DNA of 64,000 nt, taken from the NCBI RefSeq assembly GCF_009866805.1, contig NZ_SIZW01000042.1, forward strand, positions 682,001-746,000. The letters run 5' to 3'. Position 1 is the first letter of the stretch. Each line of letters starts with the position of its first letter. This document shows positions 19,601 through 28,162 of the stretch, in pieces. The notes beneath the pieces are model-generated. The model was given only the letters and a program-made list of their open reading frames with translations, did no database searches and had not been told where the DNA came from. Made by a program: the position numbers and the translations under genes. The DNA is from Schauerella aestuarii (GTDB taxonomy: Bacteria; Pseudomonadota; Gammaproteobacteria; Burkholderiales; Burkholderiaceae_B).

Positions 19601-22430
19601 CGCGTCGTCGTATGTACAGGACCTGCAGATCGCGATCGACACCGCCGTGCGCAGCAATCAGGCGCGCCCGGCGCTCAAGGGCCTGGCGCAAGGCACCGTC
19701 TACACCCTGCGCGCCGATCTGATGACTGTGGAAGCCCGGGCGCTGCTGCAGGCCGTGGCGCGGATCGCCCTCATCGCCAGACGCGGTTCGATCGCCACTC
19801 AATTGGCACGGATGCCCGCGCTTGCCCTGCCGATGCCCAAACCGGTCGCCTACACGCCAACCCCGGTTGCGCCGACGGCCACAGGCACGGTAAGGATCGA
19901 CACGGATGCCCTGGAATTCTTCAATGGCTTGGGCGGTTTTGCCAAGGACGGCCGCGAATATGTGGTCGTCTTGGAGAAGGATACGGTGACGCCGGCCCCC
20001 TGGATCAACGTGATCGCCAACCCGACGTTTGGTTGCCAGGTGTCGGCCGAAGGCAACGGCTATACGTGGGCCGGCAGCAGCCGCGAGAATCAGCTCACGC
20101 AATGGTCCAACGATCCTGTCGTCGATCCCCCAAGCGAAGCGATCTACGTGCGGGATGAAGTAACGGGCGACGTCTGCTCGGCCAGCGCCCAGCCGATACG
20201 CGATGATGGCACCTATGTTACGCGGCACGGCTTCGGCTACAGCCGTTTCGAACACATGGCCCACGGCATCGCGCTGGATCTGCTGCAATTCGTGCCGCTG
20301 GAGGATCCGGTCAAGATCTCGCGCATGGTGCTGCGCAACCTGTCGGGCCGCACCCGCCGCGTGTCGGTGACCGCGTATGCGGAATGGGTGCTCGGCACGT
20401 TGCGCGGCGCCTCCGCCCCCTTCATCGTCACCGAAATCGATGAAGGATGTGGCGCACTTTTCGCCCGCAATCCATACAGTATGGTCTTCACCGACCGGGT
20501 GGCGTTCATGGATATGGCCGGCCTGCAAACCTCGTATACGGGCGACCGCACGGCATTCATCGGCCGCAACGGCAGTCTCGCCCGGCCGGCGGCACTGTAC
20601 AGCCCGCCGCCCTTGCCCGGCACCACCGGTGCCGGCATCGACCCCTGCGGTGCGCTGCAACGGGTGTTCGAGCTCGCGCCGGGCGAGTCGATCGAGACCA
20701 CCTACCTGATGGGTCAGTGCGCCTCGACCGAAGAGGCCCGTGCGCTGGTGCTGAAAATGCGCGGCGCCGATCTCGACGCCGCGCTCGAACGCGTGACGGC
20801 GCATTGGGATGGCGTACTGGGCACCGTTCAGGTCAAGACGCCCGATCGCGCCATGGACATCATGCTCAACGGCTGGCTGCTCTATCAAACGCTGGCCTGC
20901 CGCGTGTGGGCCCGATCGGCGTTCTACCAGGCGAGCGGCGCCTACGGCTTTCGGGATCAACTGCAGGACGGCATGGCGCTCACGCTGGCCATGCCGCAAG
21001 AAACCCGCAGTCACTTGCTGCGGGCGGCCGGACGCCAATTTCCCGAAGGTGACGTACAACATTGGTGGCTCCCGCACTCGGGCCAGGGTGTGCGTACGCA
21101 CATCTCCGACGATCGCGTATGGCTGGCCTACGCCGTCGCCACCTACGTCGCGCGCACGGGCGACGCCGCGGTTCTGGCGCAACCGGTGCCGTTCATCGAA
21201 GGCGCTCGGCTGGCGCCTGAAGAACACGATGCGTTCTTCCAACCGATGACCGGCGACGAGTCGGCGAGTTTGCTCGAGCATTGTGCCCGCGGACTGGATC
21301 AATGCCTCACACGCGTCGGTCAACACGGATTGCCGTTGATGGGCACCGGGGATTGGAACGATGGAATGAACAAAGTGGGTGAGCATGGCCGCGGCGAGAG
21401 CGTGTGGCTGGGATGGTTGCAGATCCGGGCCATCGCGATCTTCGCGCCACTTGCCGAAGCGCAGGCGCCCGCACGTGCCGCCGCCTGGCGCGCCCATGCC
21501 GCGGCCGTGCGCCAGGCCATCGAGCACAGCGCGTGGGACGGCGCCTGGTATCGGCGTGCCACCTTCGACGACGGCACCTGGCTGGGCGGCAAGGATAGCG
21601 AAGCGTGCCGCATCGACGCCATCGCGCAATCCTGGGCCGTGCTGTCGCAAGCGGCCGATCCGGCACGCGCGCGCATGGCGATGACGTCCGTCGAACAGCA
21701 CCTTATTTCGGACGACCACGATCTGTCGCTGCTCTTCGCGCCGCCTTTCGATCACCCGTCACGCGATCCTGGCTACATCGCCGGCTACCCGCCGGGTCTG
21801 CGCGAAAACGGCGGGCAGTACAGCCATGCGGCCATGTGGAACATCCTGGCATTCGCCGCATTGGACGACGGCGATCGCGCCCATCGTCTCTTTGCACGCC
21901 TGAATCCCATCAATCATGCGCGCCATCCCGATGCGGTCGCCCGCTACAAAGTCGAGCCCTACGTGGTGGCCGCCGACGTGTATGCCGTGGCGCCCCACAC
22001 CGGGCGTGGCGGCTGGACCTGGTACACCGGTTCGGCGGGCTGGATGCACCAGGCGGGAGTGGAAGGCATCCTCGGCATTCGGCAGGTCGACGGCGGATTG
22101 TCGATCGATCCGCGGTTGCCGGCCGATTGGCCTGGATTCGAGGCCACCATCACGATTGGCGACACCCACTACGCCATCAGCGTCACCGTCGCGCCGTCCC
22201 CCACGATGCCGACGATCGAGGCCGGCGCACCCGTCGCGCGGCTACCCATCCACTATCAAGCACAACTGGATGGCGTGGAGATGATGCGCGATGAAAGCGG
22301 CGCATCGACCGGCGCCCCCGTGCGCGTGCCGCTGCAAGGCGGACATCACCGGTTGACGATCCGGCAGACGCGCCAGGCGTCGAGTGCGGAAGTCAGGTTG
22401 CCGTCGACGGTATCGTCTCAGGCGGACTGA
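13620..22430 (+). CDS. ndvB: Cyclic beta-1,2-glucan synthase (Cgs/NdvB/ChvB family)
   Basis: A 2936-residue giant membrane enzyme that builds, elongates and cyclises periplasmic beta-1,2-glucan from UDP-glucose. Its length is close to Brucella Cgs and Agrobacterium ChvB. From the N-terminus: a cytoplasmic region; hydrophobic helices at about 465-525; a GT84 glycosyltransferase module with the DADT metal motif near 686 and QHRWTRGDWQ near 834-843; further membrane segments at about 873-1040; a glucoamylase-like region beginning around 1063 (RRTWRFFETFVTP); then two GH94-like modules from about 1600 and 2090. The motif TGDWNDGMNKVG near 2575 carries the GH94 catalytic aspartate, thought to set glucan length. 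No ndvA/chvA exporter is next to it. ATG 13716 is an alternative start. Confidence 0.92.
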   Translation: MMSPAHARLISTDALSAYSLRLSRANLGQRGAMFTLSSLMGARAPSLWTSHAPVRDELFGVERLEQHAASLAAAQIVTLKPPKVLSLRIRLKDNANVLLAAYRASAIELESGHKVVPAAEWLLDNYHLVEAQIREIRDDLPPGYYHQLPKLASGPFAGYPRVFGLAWAYVAHSDSHVDQESLRRFVAAYQHVQPLEIGELWAVAITLRIVLIENLRRLADQMTAGRAVRGQADMLAEQLRDTDRPQRLLDAADAAWPASPLAELFAAQLAKRLRDQDPRTTPALAWLEERLKRQALSLEEAVQHAQLRQGASNVSVRNVITSMRLISDIDWADWFESVSLVDERLRRASPFADMDFATRNRYRSAIEQLARGAPLSELDITDAALATARKSAAQAATAFEADLAASSGDAASRATVTSTRLGLNIDAARLADPGYHLIAEGRPAFERIIGFKQPVRLRLNRLHVRLGMGGYIGAILVVTLGLLALALWALNTADVGVGWLIAYALLVCIPATETATAVINRVVAWHVGASALPGLELASGVPSHLRTLIAVPALLTNDAEVLEHIEQLEVHHLSGAGGDLSFALVLDGVDADRDVLPQDAATLATAAAAIARLNARYASSAGGPRFILLYRRRVFNPAEQTWMGWERKRGKLHELNRLLRGAADTTFIAIDGVAPQVPSGVKYVLTLDADTRLPRDAALHLIGKMAHPLNRPRFSQSEQRVVGGYAILQPRVTPALPIGREGSLYQRVFSSPGGMDPYASAVSDVYQDLFGEGSFTGKGIYDVDAVEAALAGRIPQNTMLSHDLFEGVFARAGLASDIEVVEDVPARYDVAAKRQHRWTRGDWQLLPWITGRRPLTGTGRGKMLDNLRRSLQAPLSFATLALCAFMPLDAGVIGAALIVAGLALPAIMPGAFGLWPRRSGILVQHHLAMLAADMRRAMLQVALALAFMADQAWRMCDAIVRTLVRLVTRRRLLEWTTSAQSGRNPRLRIAGFYREMAPSCVAAVVMALTAVAVVPASWPLPLVLALLWLGAPALAWRVSRSPRVPQRLTLSAEDAQDLRLIARRTWRFFETFVTPLDNMLPPDNFQETPKPVIASRTSPTNIGLYLLSAVSARDFGWAGTHEIVDRIEATFATLHKLPRFNGHFYNWYGTRELDALAPAYVSSVDSGNLAGHLIALANACDEWREQPVSRHVQTGLHDTLMLARLSAGAHIGATPAAQDPLGAVLDELDVALLGTQDLDAMLPVVKRLADKATTLAHVHLPAAEAGPGADTLFWIDALRHAVTDHLHDRAMRADGGHTIGDIHPLDHRLMAVAATARQLAWDMDFAFLLDPERKLLSIGYSVPDNQIDTNCYDLLASEARLASLFAIAKGDVATRHWFRLSRSATPMGNGSALISWSGSMFEYLMPSLVMRAPAGSLLEQTNRLVVDRQAAYGRSLGIPWGVSESAYNARDIDFTYQYANFGVPGLGLKRGLSENVVIAPYATGLATMVDPHAARSNFALMASMGALGHYGFYEALDFTRSRLPEDESVAIVYNYMAHHQGMTIVAIANTLHDGCMRARFHAEPAIQACELLLQERLPRDVAIAHPRAEEVKTAAAGTIGDAPTVRRLTSTPMGAPVTHLLSNGRYAVMLTTAGGGYSRWHDMAVTRWREDTTRDDGGSFVFIRDRQTGLIWSAGVQPVGIESRHSDVVFGEDHAAFTRHDGPLTTSMEVMVSGEDDGEVRRITIVNSGRRARELDITSYAELVLATPAADNAHPAFAKLFVVTEYLPEFGALVATRRPRAHGEVQVWAAHFPVIEAQVAAAPQYESDRAKFVGRGRTVGTAQAIFSQTALSNTVGTVLDPIFSLRQRIRVTPGTVARIAFWTVVASSREALLDLIDRHHDRSAFDRAKTLAWTQAQVQLRHLDIDTEEAADFQRLAAPILYADGRFRAPSDTIARGLRDQKALWPHAISGDLPIVLLRVDDIEDMPMVRQMLRAHEYWRMKRLAVDLVIINERASSYVQDLQIAIDTAVRSNQARPALKGLAQGTVYTLRADLMTVEARALLQAVARIALIARRGSIATQLARMPALALPMPKPVAYTPTPVAPTATGTVRIDTDALEFFNGLGGFAKDGREYVVVLEKDTVTPAPWINVIANPTFGCQVSAEGNGYTWAGSSRENQLTQWSNDPVVDPPSEAIYVRDEVTGDVCSASAQPIRDDGTYVTRHGFGYSRFEHMAHGIALDLLQFVPLEDPVKISRMVLRNLSGRTRRVSVTAYAEWVLGTLRGASAPFIVTEIDEGCGALFARNPYSMVFTDRVAFMDMAGLQTSYTGDRTAFIGRNGSLARPAALYSPPPLPGTTGAGIDPCGALQRVFELAPGESIETTYLMGQCASTEEARALVLKMRGADLDAALERVTAHWDGVLGTVQVKTPDRAMDIMLNGWLLYQTLACRVWARSAFYQASGAYGFRDQLQDGMALTLAMPQETRSHLLRAAGRQFPEGDVQHWWLPHSGQGVRTHISDDRVWLAYAVATYVARTGDAAVLAQPVPFIEGARLAPEEHDAFFQPMTGDESASLLEHCARGLDQCLTRVGQHGLPLMGTGDWNDGMNKVGEHGRGESVWLGWLQIRAIAIFAPLAEAQAPARAAAWRAHAAAVRQAIEHSAWDGAWYRRATFDDGTWLGGKDSEACRIDAIAQSWAVLSQAADPARARMAMTSVEQHLISDDHDLSLLFAPPFDHPSRDPGYIAGYPPGLRENGGQYSHAAMWNILAFAALDDGDRAHRLFARLNPINHARHPDAVARYKVEPYVVAADVYAVAPHTGRGGWTWYTGSAGWMHQAGVEGILGIRQVDGGLSIDPRLPADWPGFEATITIGDTHYAISVTVAPSPTMPTIEAGAPVARLPIHYQAQLDGVEMMRDESGASTGAPVRVPLQGGHHRLTIRQTRQASSAEVRLPSTVSSQAD

Positions 22431-22595
22431 CCCGGCATGCCGGCACATCCATCGTCACCGCGTGAGGCGCGGTAGCGATGGACTGCGATGAACGACGTGA
22501 ATGTATGGCGCTCGGCTCGGTGGCTGGCGGATTTAAGATGATCCCATGCACGGGCGCCCGCGCGCCCGACACGCCCATGCAGGAGCCCCAAGTTC

Positions 22596-23519
22596 ATGAA
22601 TCTCTCGCTACGCCACATGAAGGCCTTCACGGCGTTGGCCAACCTGCGCAACTTCACCCGCGCCGCCGAGCATTGCTGTCTCACGCAAAGCGCCTTCAGC
22701 GCGCTGATCTCCAATCTCGAAAGCGATCTGGGACTGAAGCTCTTTTCGCGCAACACCCGCAATGTCGACCTCACCGCCGAAGGCGCGGCTTTTCAGCAGG
22801 TGGTCGCGCATCTGCTGCCCGAGATCGAACGCGGGCTGGCCGAAATGCGCGACTATGTGGAGCGCCGCAAGGGCCGGGTTGCGTTGGCCGCCATCCCTTC
22901 GATTTCGTCGGGCATCCTGCCCGGGTTGCTCGCGCGATTCACGCGCGACTTTCCGGGCATTTCCGTAGAAGTGCAGGACGTGGCCAGCACTGTCTGCGTC
23001 GATATGGTGCGCAACCGCCAAGTGGATTTTGCGCTGTGCGCTGCCGTATCGCCCAGCACCGAACTCGCGATTGAAGTGCTCGCCCGCGATACCTTCTACC
23101 TGATTTGCCCGCACACCCATCCATTGGCTACACGCGCGCGCCTGGACGTGCAGGACATCCTGGTTTATCCCGTCATCGGCTTCGAACGCAACAGCAGCAT
23201 TCGGCAGCATCTGGACGCCGCCATCTATCCGCGTCAGTGGCTGCGTTCGTACGAAGTGAACAGCCTGTCGACAGCCGCCGGCCTGGTCGCTGCCGGTTTG
23301 GGCGTCACCATCGCTCCCACGTTGGCGCTGTTTCAGTTTCGGCTTGCCGGCCTGCATGCCATACCCGTTTCGCTGCCCATCAACGAGCGCGACATCTGCT
23401 TGGCCCGTCGAACCGACACCACGGACTCGCTGGCCGCCCAAGCCTTGCTGGCGCTGCTGCGCACGCATTTCAAAGACGCGGTCGAGGCCATGGCGCCAGC
23501 GGGCGCCGCCGCACGCTAA
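22596..23519 (+). CDS. LysR-family transcriptional regulator
   Basis: A 307-residue LysR protein. The helix-turn-helix is clear (FTRAAEHCCLTQSAFSALIS, residues about 17-36), and the effector domain starts near residue 91 (RVALAAIPSISSGILPGLLA). It is followed in the same direction, 159 bp later, by a Bug binding protein and an enolase-superfamily enzyme. A T-N11-A palindrome lies in the gap, so it probably controls that pair. Ligand unknown, presumably the organic acid transported or degraded. Confidence 0.92.
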   Translation: MNLSLRHMKAFTALANLRNFTRAAEHCCLTQSAFSALISNLESDLGLKLFSRNTRNVDLTAEGAAFQQVVAHLLPEIERGLAEMRDYVERRKGRVALAAIPSISSGILPGLLARFTRDFPGISVEVQDVASTVCVDMVRNRQVDFALCAAVSPSTELAIEVLARDTFYLICPHTHPLATRARLDVQDILVYPVIGFERNSSIRQHLDAAIYPRQWLRSYEVNSLSTAAGLVAAGLGVTIAPTLALFQFRLAGLHAIPVSLPINERDICLARRTDTTDSLAAQALLALLRTHFKDAVEAMAPAGAAAR

Positions 23520-23577
23520 GCGCCGGATACGCAGGCAAGCCCGAGCCGGCATGCGCACCGCTAACCGCGGAAGATCC

Positions 23578-23592
23578 ATCGATTTTCTCGAT
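23578..23592. promoter_or_regulatory. LysR-type T-N11-A operator candidate
   Basis: ATCGA, five-base centre TTTTC, then TCGAT forms a perfect palindrome with the T-N11-A spacing of LysR boxes. It lies between a LysR gene and the Bug gene it is expected to control, about 90 bp before the ATG. Confidence 0.5.
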
Positions 23593-23653
23593 ACCCTAAA
23601 CGAAATTATCCATTTATCGGCTAGGACGACGCATTAGGATGGACGCACAACAT

Positions 23654-23666
23654 CAGAAATATTCTG
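23654..23666. promoter_or_regulatory. Palindrome abutting the Bug gene ribosome site
   Basis: CAGAA-ATA-TTCTG is a perfect 5-bp inverted repeat immediately before the AGGAGA ribosome site of the gene starting at 23679. It could be an operator or a small mRNA hairpin limiting access to the ribosome site. Confidence 0.35.
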
Positions 23667-23678
23667 AGGAGACAATCC

Positions 23679-24656
23679 ATGAAGCGTCTGACCCATGCCG
23701 CCCTATGCGGCTGTCTGAGCGCCGCCGCGCTTGTGCTGGCAGCCCCGGCGTTCGCGGCTGCGGACTATCCCAATAAACCGGTGCGTTTGATGGTCGGCAT
23801 GGCCCCGGGCGGATCCAACGACACCGTGGCGCGCATGGTGGCTGCCGAACTCTCGAAGTCGTGGCCGCAACCGGTGGTGGTGGAAAACAAACCGGGTGCC
23901 AACAGCACCATCGCAACCGGCGAACTCAAGCGTGCCGATCCCGATGGATACACGCTCATGTTGGTGATCTCGTCGCACGTGACCAATACCCTGCTTTATC
24001 CCAATCTCAGCTACACGCTCACTGATTTTGCGCCAGTCTCGCTGATTGCGGATACGCCGTTCGTGCTGGTGGCCAATCCCAAATTCGGCCCCAGCAATGT
24101 GCCCGACCTGATCCGGCTGGCCAAGGCCAAGGATAGCGGGATCGATTTCGGCACACCCGGGCAAGGATCGACGCAGCACATATCGCTTGAACTGTTCGAC
24201 CAGATGGCGGGCGTCAAGATGAATCACATCCCGTACAAAGGCGGTGCGCCGGCGCAAACCGATGTGATCGGCGGCCAAATCCCGCTGATCTTCGCCACGC
24301 CCACGCAAAGCCTGCCTTTCATCAAGCAGCAAAAGCTGAAAGCCCTTGGCGTCACCTCCCGGCAACGTCTGGCCCAGTTGCCCGATGTGCCCACACTGGC
24401 AGAGTCCGGCGTGCCGGGTTATGAGGCCAATGTGTGGTTCGGCATCATCGCGCCGCGCGGCACGCCGCCCCAGACGATCGCCTACATCCACAAGGAAATT
24501 TCGCGCGTGATGCAACAACCGGCCATCAAGGCGCGACTAGACGAGATGGGCCTGACGTCGCTCGACGAATCGCCTGCGCAGTTTCAGCAGTTGATCGACA
24601 GCGAAAAGCTCAAATGGACCGACGTCATCAAGCAAAGCAACATCAAGGCCGAGTAA
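23679..24656 (+). CDS. TctC/Bug-family periplasmic solute-binding protein
   Basis: A 325-residue extracytoplasmic receptor of the tripartite tricarboxylate transporter class, which binds carboxylates or amides. It has a cleavable signal peptide (ALVLAAPAFAAADYPNKPV, cut after FAA or FA). Typical Bug phrases follow: VRLMVGMAPGGSNDTVAR, VVENKPGANSTIATGELKRADPDGYTL split across residues 60-90, and HIPYKGGAPAQTDVIGGQI. A GAGGAG ribosome site precedes the ATG. No TctA or TctB membrane subunit is encoded nearby, so it must share a remote transporter or act only as a receptor. The enolase-superfamily gene starts 54 bp later. Confidence 0.93.
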   Translation: MKRLTHAALCGCLSAAALVLAAPAFAAADYPNKPVRLMVGMAPGGSNDTVARMVAAELSKSWPQPVVVENKPGANSTIATGELKRADPDGYTLMLVISSHVTNTLLYPNLSYTLTDFAPVSLIADTPFVLVANPKFGPSNVPDLIRLAKAKDSGIDFGTPGQGSTQHISLELFDQMAGVKMNHIPYKGGAPAQTDVIGGQIPLIFATPTQSLPFIKQQKLKALGVTSRQRLAQLPDVPTLAESGVPGYEANVWFGIIAPRGTPPQTIAYIHKEISRVMQQPAIKARLDEMGLTSLDESPAQFQQLIDSEKLKWTDVIKQSNIKAE

Positions 24657-24710
24657 GTACCGGTCCAACGCGCGCCAAACCTTCTTCAATTTCCCGAGAT
24701 CCGAGTCCTC

Positions 24711-25859
24711 ATGCCCACCATTGAATCCGTTTCCGTTTGCATCGCCCGCGTGCCGTTGGCCAGTCCGGTCACATTCGCCACGCGCCAGGTCACCGCGCGC
24801 GAGTATTGCCTGATTCGCATCCGGTCGACGGATGGACAAGAGGGCCTTGGCTACTGCTACGCGGTCAACAGCGGCGGACGCCTGCTGGCGGTCGCCGTCA
24901 CGGACATTCTCGCGCCCAGGCTCATCGGCCAGGAGAGCTTGCGTGTGGAAGGGCTGTGGACGGAACTTTATCAAGAGGCGCTCTTGCTGGGGCGCGCCGG
25001 CGGCGTCATGCGCGCGCTCTCGGCCATCGATACCGCGCTGTGGGACCTGAATGCGCGCCGCGCCGCGCTGCCGCTTTATCAGTATCTTGGCGCGGTGGCA
25101 CGGGACCGCGTGCCTGCTTACGCGAGCGGTGGCTACTACCTGCCTGGCAAGACGACGGACAAGCTCGCCGCCGAAATGGCCCAGCACGTGAGTGAGGGAT
25201 TTCGTGCGGTAAAAATGAAGGTCGGGCTCGAGAGCGTGTCTGGCGAACGCAAGCGCATCGCCGCCGTGCGGGAGGCGATCGGCGACGACGTGCGGCTGAT
25301 GCTCGACGCCAACAACGCGTGGCGCGATCTGCCGACGGCGCTGGAGTACATGCGCGCGTTCGAGCCGTATCGGCCCTTCTGGATCGAGGAACCGTTTTCA
25401 CCCGACGACATCGACAATCATGCTCGGCTGGCGCGTGCCACACCCGTCACCGTCGCCACCGGTGAAGTGGAGGCCGGTCGCTGGCGATTCAAGGAATTGA
25501 TGCAAAGCGGCGCGACGACGCTTCTGCAGACGGACGCCACGGTATGCGGCGGCATTACCGAATGGCGACGCATCGCCGCCACGGCCGACAGTCACGGCAT
25601 CACCGTTGCCCCGCATGCGTGGCATGACGTCCACGTGCATCTGGTGGCCTGCACCCCCAACGCCACCTATGTGGAATGGATGCCGGACGATTCCATCGTC
25701 AATTTCAGGCGCTTGATCGACCGTCAATTGACGGCTGCAGACGGGGATCTGCTGCTGCCTCGCGAGCCGGGTTTGGGATTTACATTCGACGCCGCCGCCA
25801 TCGAGCAATATGGCGTGATCTACCCCGGCGAAACCGAGCGCTGGCAGGTGGTGCGGTAG
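24711..25859 (+). CDS. Enolase-superfamily enzyme (mandelate racemase/muconate lactonizing group)
   Basis: A 382-residue enzyme that should abstract the proton next to a carboxylate, giving racemisation, dehydration or cycloisomerisation. The two-domain layout is visible: N-terminal capping domain, then barrel with KMK (VKMKVG) as the base motif, metal ligands in LDANNAW, WIEEPF and TGEVEAG, and HAWHDVHVH supplying the second-face histidine. It follows a Bug binding protein and lies in the LysR-controlled module, consistent with catabolism of an imported hydroxy or sugar acid. The substrate cannot be assigned. Confidence 0.88.
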   Translation: MPTIESVSVCIARVPLASPVTFATRQVTAREYCLIRIRSTDGQEGLGYCYAVNSGGRLLAVAVTDILAPRLIGQESLRVEGLWTELYQEALLLGRAGGVMRALSAIDTALWDLNARRAALPLYQYLGAVARDRVPAYASGGYYLPGKTTDKLAAEMAQHVSEGFRAVKMKVGLESVSGERKRIAAVREAIGDDVRLMLDANNAWRDLPTALEYMRAFEPYRPFWIEEPFSPDDIDNHARLARATPVTVATGEVEAGRWRFKELMQSGATTLLQTDATVCGGITEWRRIAATADSHGITVAPHAWHDVHVHLVACTPNATYVEWMPDDSIVNFRRLIDRQLTAADGDLLLPREPGLGFTFDAAAIEQYGVIYPGETERWQVVR

Positions 25860-25943
25860 GTCGGTAGCCGCGACGATGCGCTGAGCGTCACAGCGCCTGC
25901 CCGACGCATCCGCGGCGCCTCGGATCGGCGGGTGAAGGGAATA

Positions 25944-27149
25944 TCACGCCGTCGCCTGCAGATCGCCGGCCGCGGGGAAACCCGGAATACCCTGCGCGGC
26001 ACGCGCAGCACGCACAACGGCCATCGCCATCACTTCGGCTGCCAGCACGCCCAGCAGCATCACGTTGCCACGGGCCTTCGATACGCCCGTGGCCACGGCA
26101 AAAATCGTGTCGCCATCGGACAGCGTATGGATGGGATTGATACTGCGCGCCAAGCCATCGTGGGCCATCTGCGCGATCTTCTGTGCCTCGGCTTTGGTCA
26201 GCGTGGCATCCGTTGCAATGACACCGATCGTGGTGGCAGCGCCCGTTTGCATCGACGTCGGCAAATCACCGCTCAGGATGGCCGCCCGCGTGTCGAGCAA
26301 TCGTTTTCCGTCGGCCGTGCGCGCCCCTGCGATGACGGCGCCCGAACGCGGATCGATCACATCGCCCACGGCATTCACCGCCACGATGGCGCCGATCGTC
26401 ACCCCGCCCACGCTGAGCGATGCGCTACCGATGCCGCATTTCATGGCGCGCTTGCCCCCATACAGCTTGCCGACCGTAGCACCTGCCCCCGCGCCCACGT
26501 TACCTTCGGCCGGTGCGTCGGCACTTGCCGCCTCGCAGGCCGCATAGCCGGCATCTGCATCAGGGCGGATGCGAGCGTCGCCCACCCCGAGGTCGAACAA
26601 CACGGCGGCGGGCACGATAGGCACGCGCGCGACGCCGACGTCGAACCCGATGCCGCGCGCCTCCAGATAACGCATGACACCCGTGGCCGTATCCAGACCG
26701 AATGCGCTGCCGCCGGAGAGCACCACGGCGTGCACCTTCTCAACGCGATTGGTGGGATTGAGCAGATCGGTTTCGCGGGTGCCGGGCGCGCCACCGCGCA
26801 CATCCACCCCGCCCGTGGCGCCGGCTTCCGTGAGAATGACCGTGCACCCCGTGGGACGCCGGGAGTCGGTGAAATGCCCCACCTTGATGCCGGGCACGTC
26901 GGTGATGCTGCCGCGGCCATCGCGCCAGGCGCCCATTGCGGAAGATGCTGCCGATCCTGCCGCGGCGGCACTGCCGTTCGCGCCCACTGTCGCACTGCTC
27001 GCAGGGGTGTTCGCGGCTACCGCCGTTTCACGTTGCAGCGGTGTATTGGCGGCCAACACTTGTGAGGCGCCCCCGGCGCTCAATACGGCCACACCGCCCG
27101 TCGCGGCCACTGCCTTCACGAAATTGCGTTTGCCCTGCGCTTGTGCCAT
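25944..27149 (-). CDS. P1-family (DmpA-like) aminopeptidase, exported
   Basis: A 401-residue Ntn-type hydrolase of the DmpA/BapA family, which cleaves L-amino-acid amides, D-esters or beta-peptides. The expected self-processing site is Gly241-Ser242 in KCGIGSASL; the new N-terminal serine is the nucleophile. Other motifs: VPGIKVGHFTD, GGSAFGLDTATGVM and EGNVGAGAGATVGK with the catalytic asparagine about 217. The first 80 residues hold a KRNF/hydrophobic export-like segment and an Ala/Ser-rich stretch, so it may act in the periplasm. A CAGGAG ribosome site precedes the ATG. It lies 76 bp downstream of a LysR gene on the same strand. Confidence 0.88.
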   Translation of the reverse strand: MAQAQGKRNFVKAVAATGGVAVLSAGGASQVLAANTPLQRETAVAANTPASSATVGANGSAAAAGSAASSAMGAWRDGRGSITDVPGIKVGHFTDSRRPTGCTVILTEAGATGGVDVRGGAPGTRETDLLNPTNRVEKVHAVVLSGGSAFGLDTATGVMRYLEARGIGFDVGVARVPIVPAAVLFDLGVGDARIRPDADAGYAACEAASADAPAEGNVGAGAGATVGKLYGGKRAMKCGIGSASLSVGGVTIGAIVAVNAVGDVIDPRSGAVIAGARTADGKRLLDTRAAILSGDLPTSMQTGAATTIGVIATDATLTKAEAQKIAQMAHDGLARSINPIHTLSDGDTIFAVATGVSKARGNVMLLGVLAAEVMAMAVVRAARAAQGIPGFPAAGDLQATA

Positions 27150-27225
27150 GCGTCTCTCCTGAGCGTGTTCGATGGTTCACGATACAACCCGGCCGCCCGA
27201 TCGTGCTGCCGGTGTTGCATCGCGA

Positions 27226-28158
27226 TCACTGCCCCGTTTGTAAAAACCGCGCACATTCTGCCGCGAGCCAGATACTGAAAGCGGCCACACGCGCGTCAGC
27301 GTCCGATATCGTCAGCAGCACATACCGGCCGGGCGACGTCACGGCAGCGCCTGCGCTCACGTCGACCAGACTACCGGATTGCAAATCTTCGGCCACCAAT
27401 GCCCGCCGCCCCATGGCAATGCCCTGGTGATTGCGCGCCGCCATCAGGCTCAGCATCGACAAGTTGAACTCCTGATGCGCACCGCCCGCATGCCCACTTT
27501 CCCAGTCGGGAAAAACTCTCGCGAGCCAGGTCTGCCATTCGATGTCCGGCGTGGCGCCGTCCCAAGGGGCTGCATCGTGCAGCAACGTGCAGGCCGCGAG
27601 CAAGGCGCGTCCCTTCAGCGGTGCGTGCGCCGCCACCAGTTGCGGACTGGCGACGGGAATCAAGGTTTCCGGCATCAAGGTCACCGCATGAATTTCGTCA
27701 TAATCGATCGGGTCGTAGCGGATGGCGCAGTCGGTGCCGCTGGCCAGCATCTCGTGCCGGTCGACGCGTTGAAACTCCGCCACCAGCTTGATTTCGATAT
27801 CGGGATGGTCGCGATGAAACCGGGCCATGCGCGGCATGAGCCACATCATCGCAAAGGACGGCGAGCAGGTGACGCGCAGCGTATTGGGCGTTGCACTGAT
27901 GCGCGCCACCGCTTCAGACAGCCCGGCCAGGTGATCGGACACCACCGCGTGCAGGCGACGTCCGGCATCGGTCAACGCCAGACCGCGTGGCAGCCGCACG
28001 AACAGCGCCACCGACAGTTGCGTTTCCAGCTGCCTGATCGTCTGGCTGACGGCACCCGGCGTGATGTGCAGGGCTTCGGCGGCGCGCGTGAAATTGCAGT
28101 GGCGGGCAGCCACATCGAAACAGCGGAGCGCGCCGAGCATCGAAGCGGAAAGTGACAT
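27226..28158 (-). CDS. LysR-family regulator, DsdC-like by position
   Basis: A 310-residue LysR protein of the GcvA-like type. The DNA-binding domain holds FDVAARHCNFTRAAEALHIT and PGAVSQTIRQLE (residues about 14-46). The effector domain begins near 92 (NTLRVTCSPSFAMMWLMPRM). It diverges from D-serine ammonia-lyase with 91 bp between the genes, mirroring the dsdC-dsdA arrangement of enterobacteria, so D-serine or a related amino acid is a reasonable inducer. It is also upstream of the P1 peptidase gene in the same orientation. Confidence 0.9.
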   Translation of the reverse strand: MSLSASMLGALRCFDVAARHCNFTRAAEALHITPGAVSQTIRQLETQLSVALFVRLPRGLALTDAGRRLHAVVSDHLAGLSEAVARISATPNTLRVTCSPSFAMMWLMPRMARFHRDHPDIEIKLVAEFQRVDRHEMLASGTDCAIRYDPIDYDEIHAVTLMPETLIPVASPQLVAAHAPLKGRALLAACTLLHDAAPWDGATPDIEWQTWLARVFPDWESGHAGGAHQEFNLSMLSLMAARNHQGIAMGRRALVAEDLQSGSLVDVSAGAAVTSPGRYVLLTISDADARVAAFSIWLAAECARFLQTGQ

Positions 28159-28162
28159 AGCT

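Noticed and set aside
19221-21755. 844-residue open frame on the minus strand
   Set aside because: It lies opposite the glucan synthase, shows no family motif, and is a typical GC-rich antisense frame.
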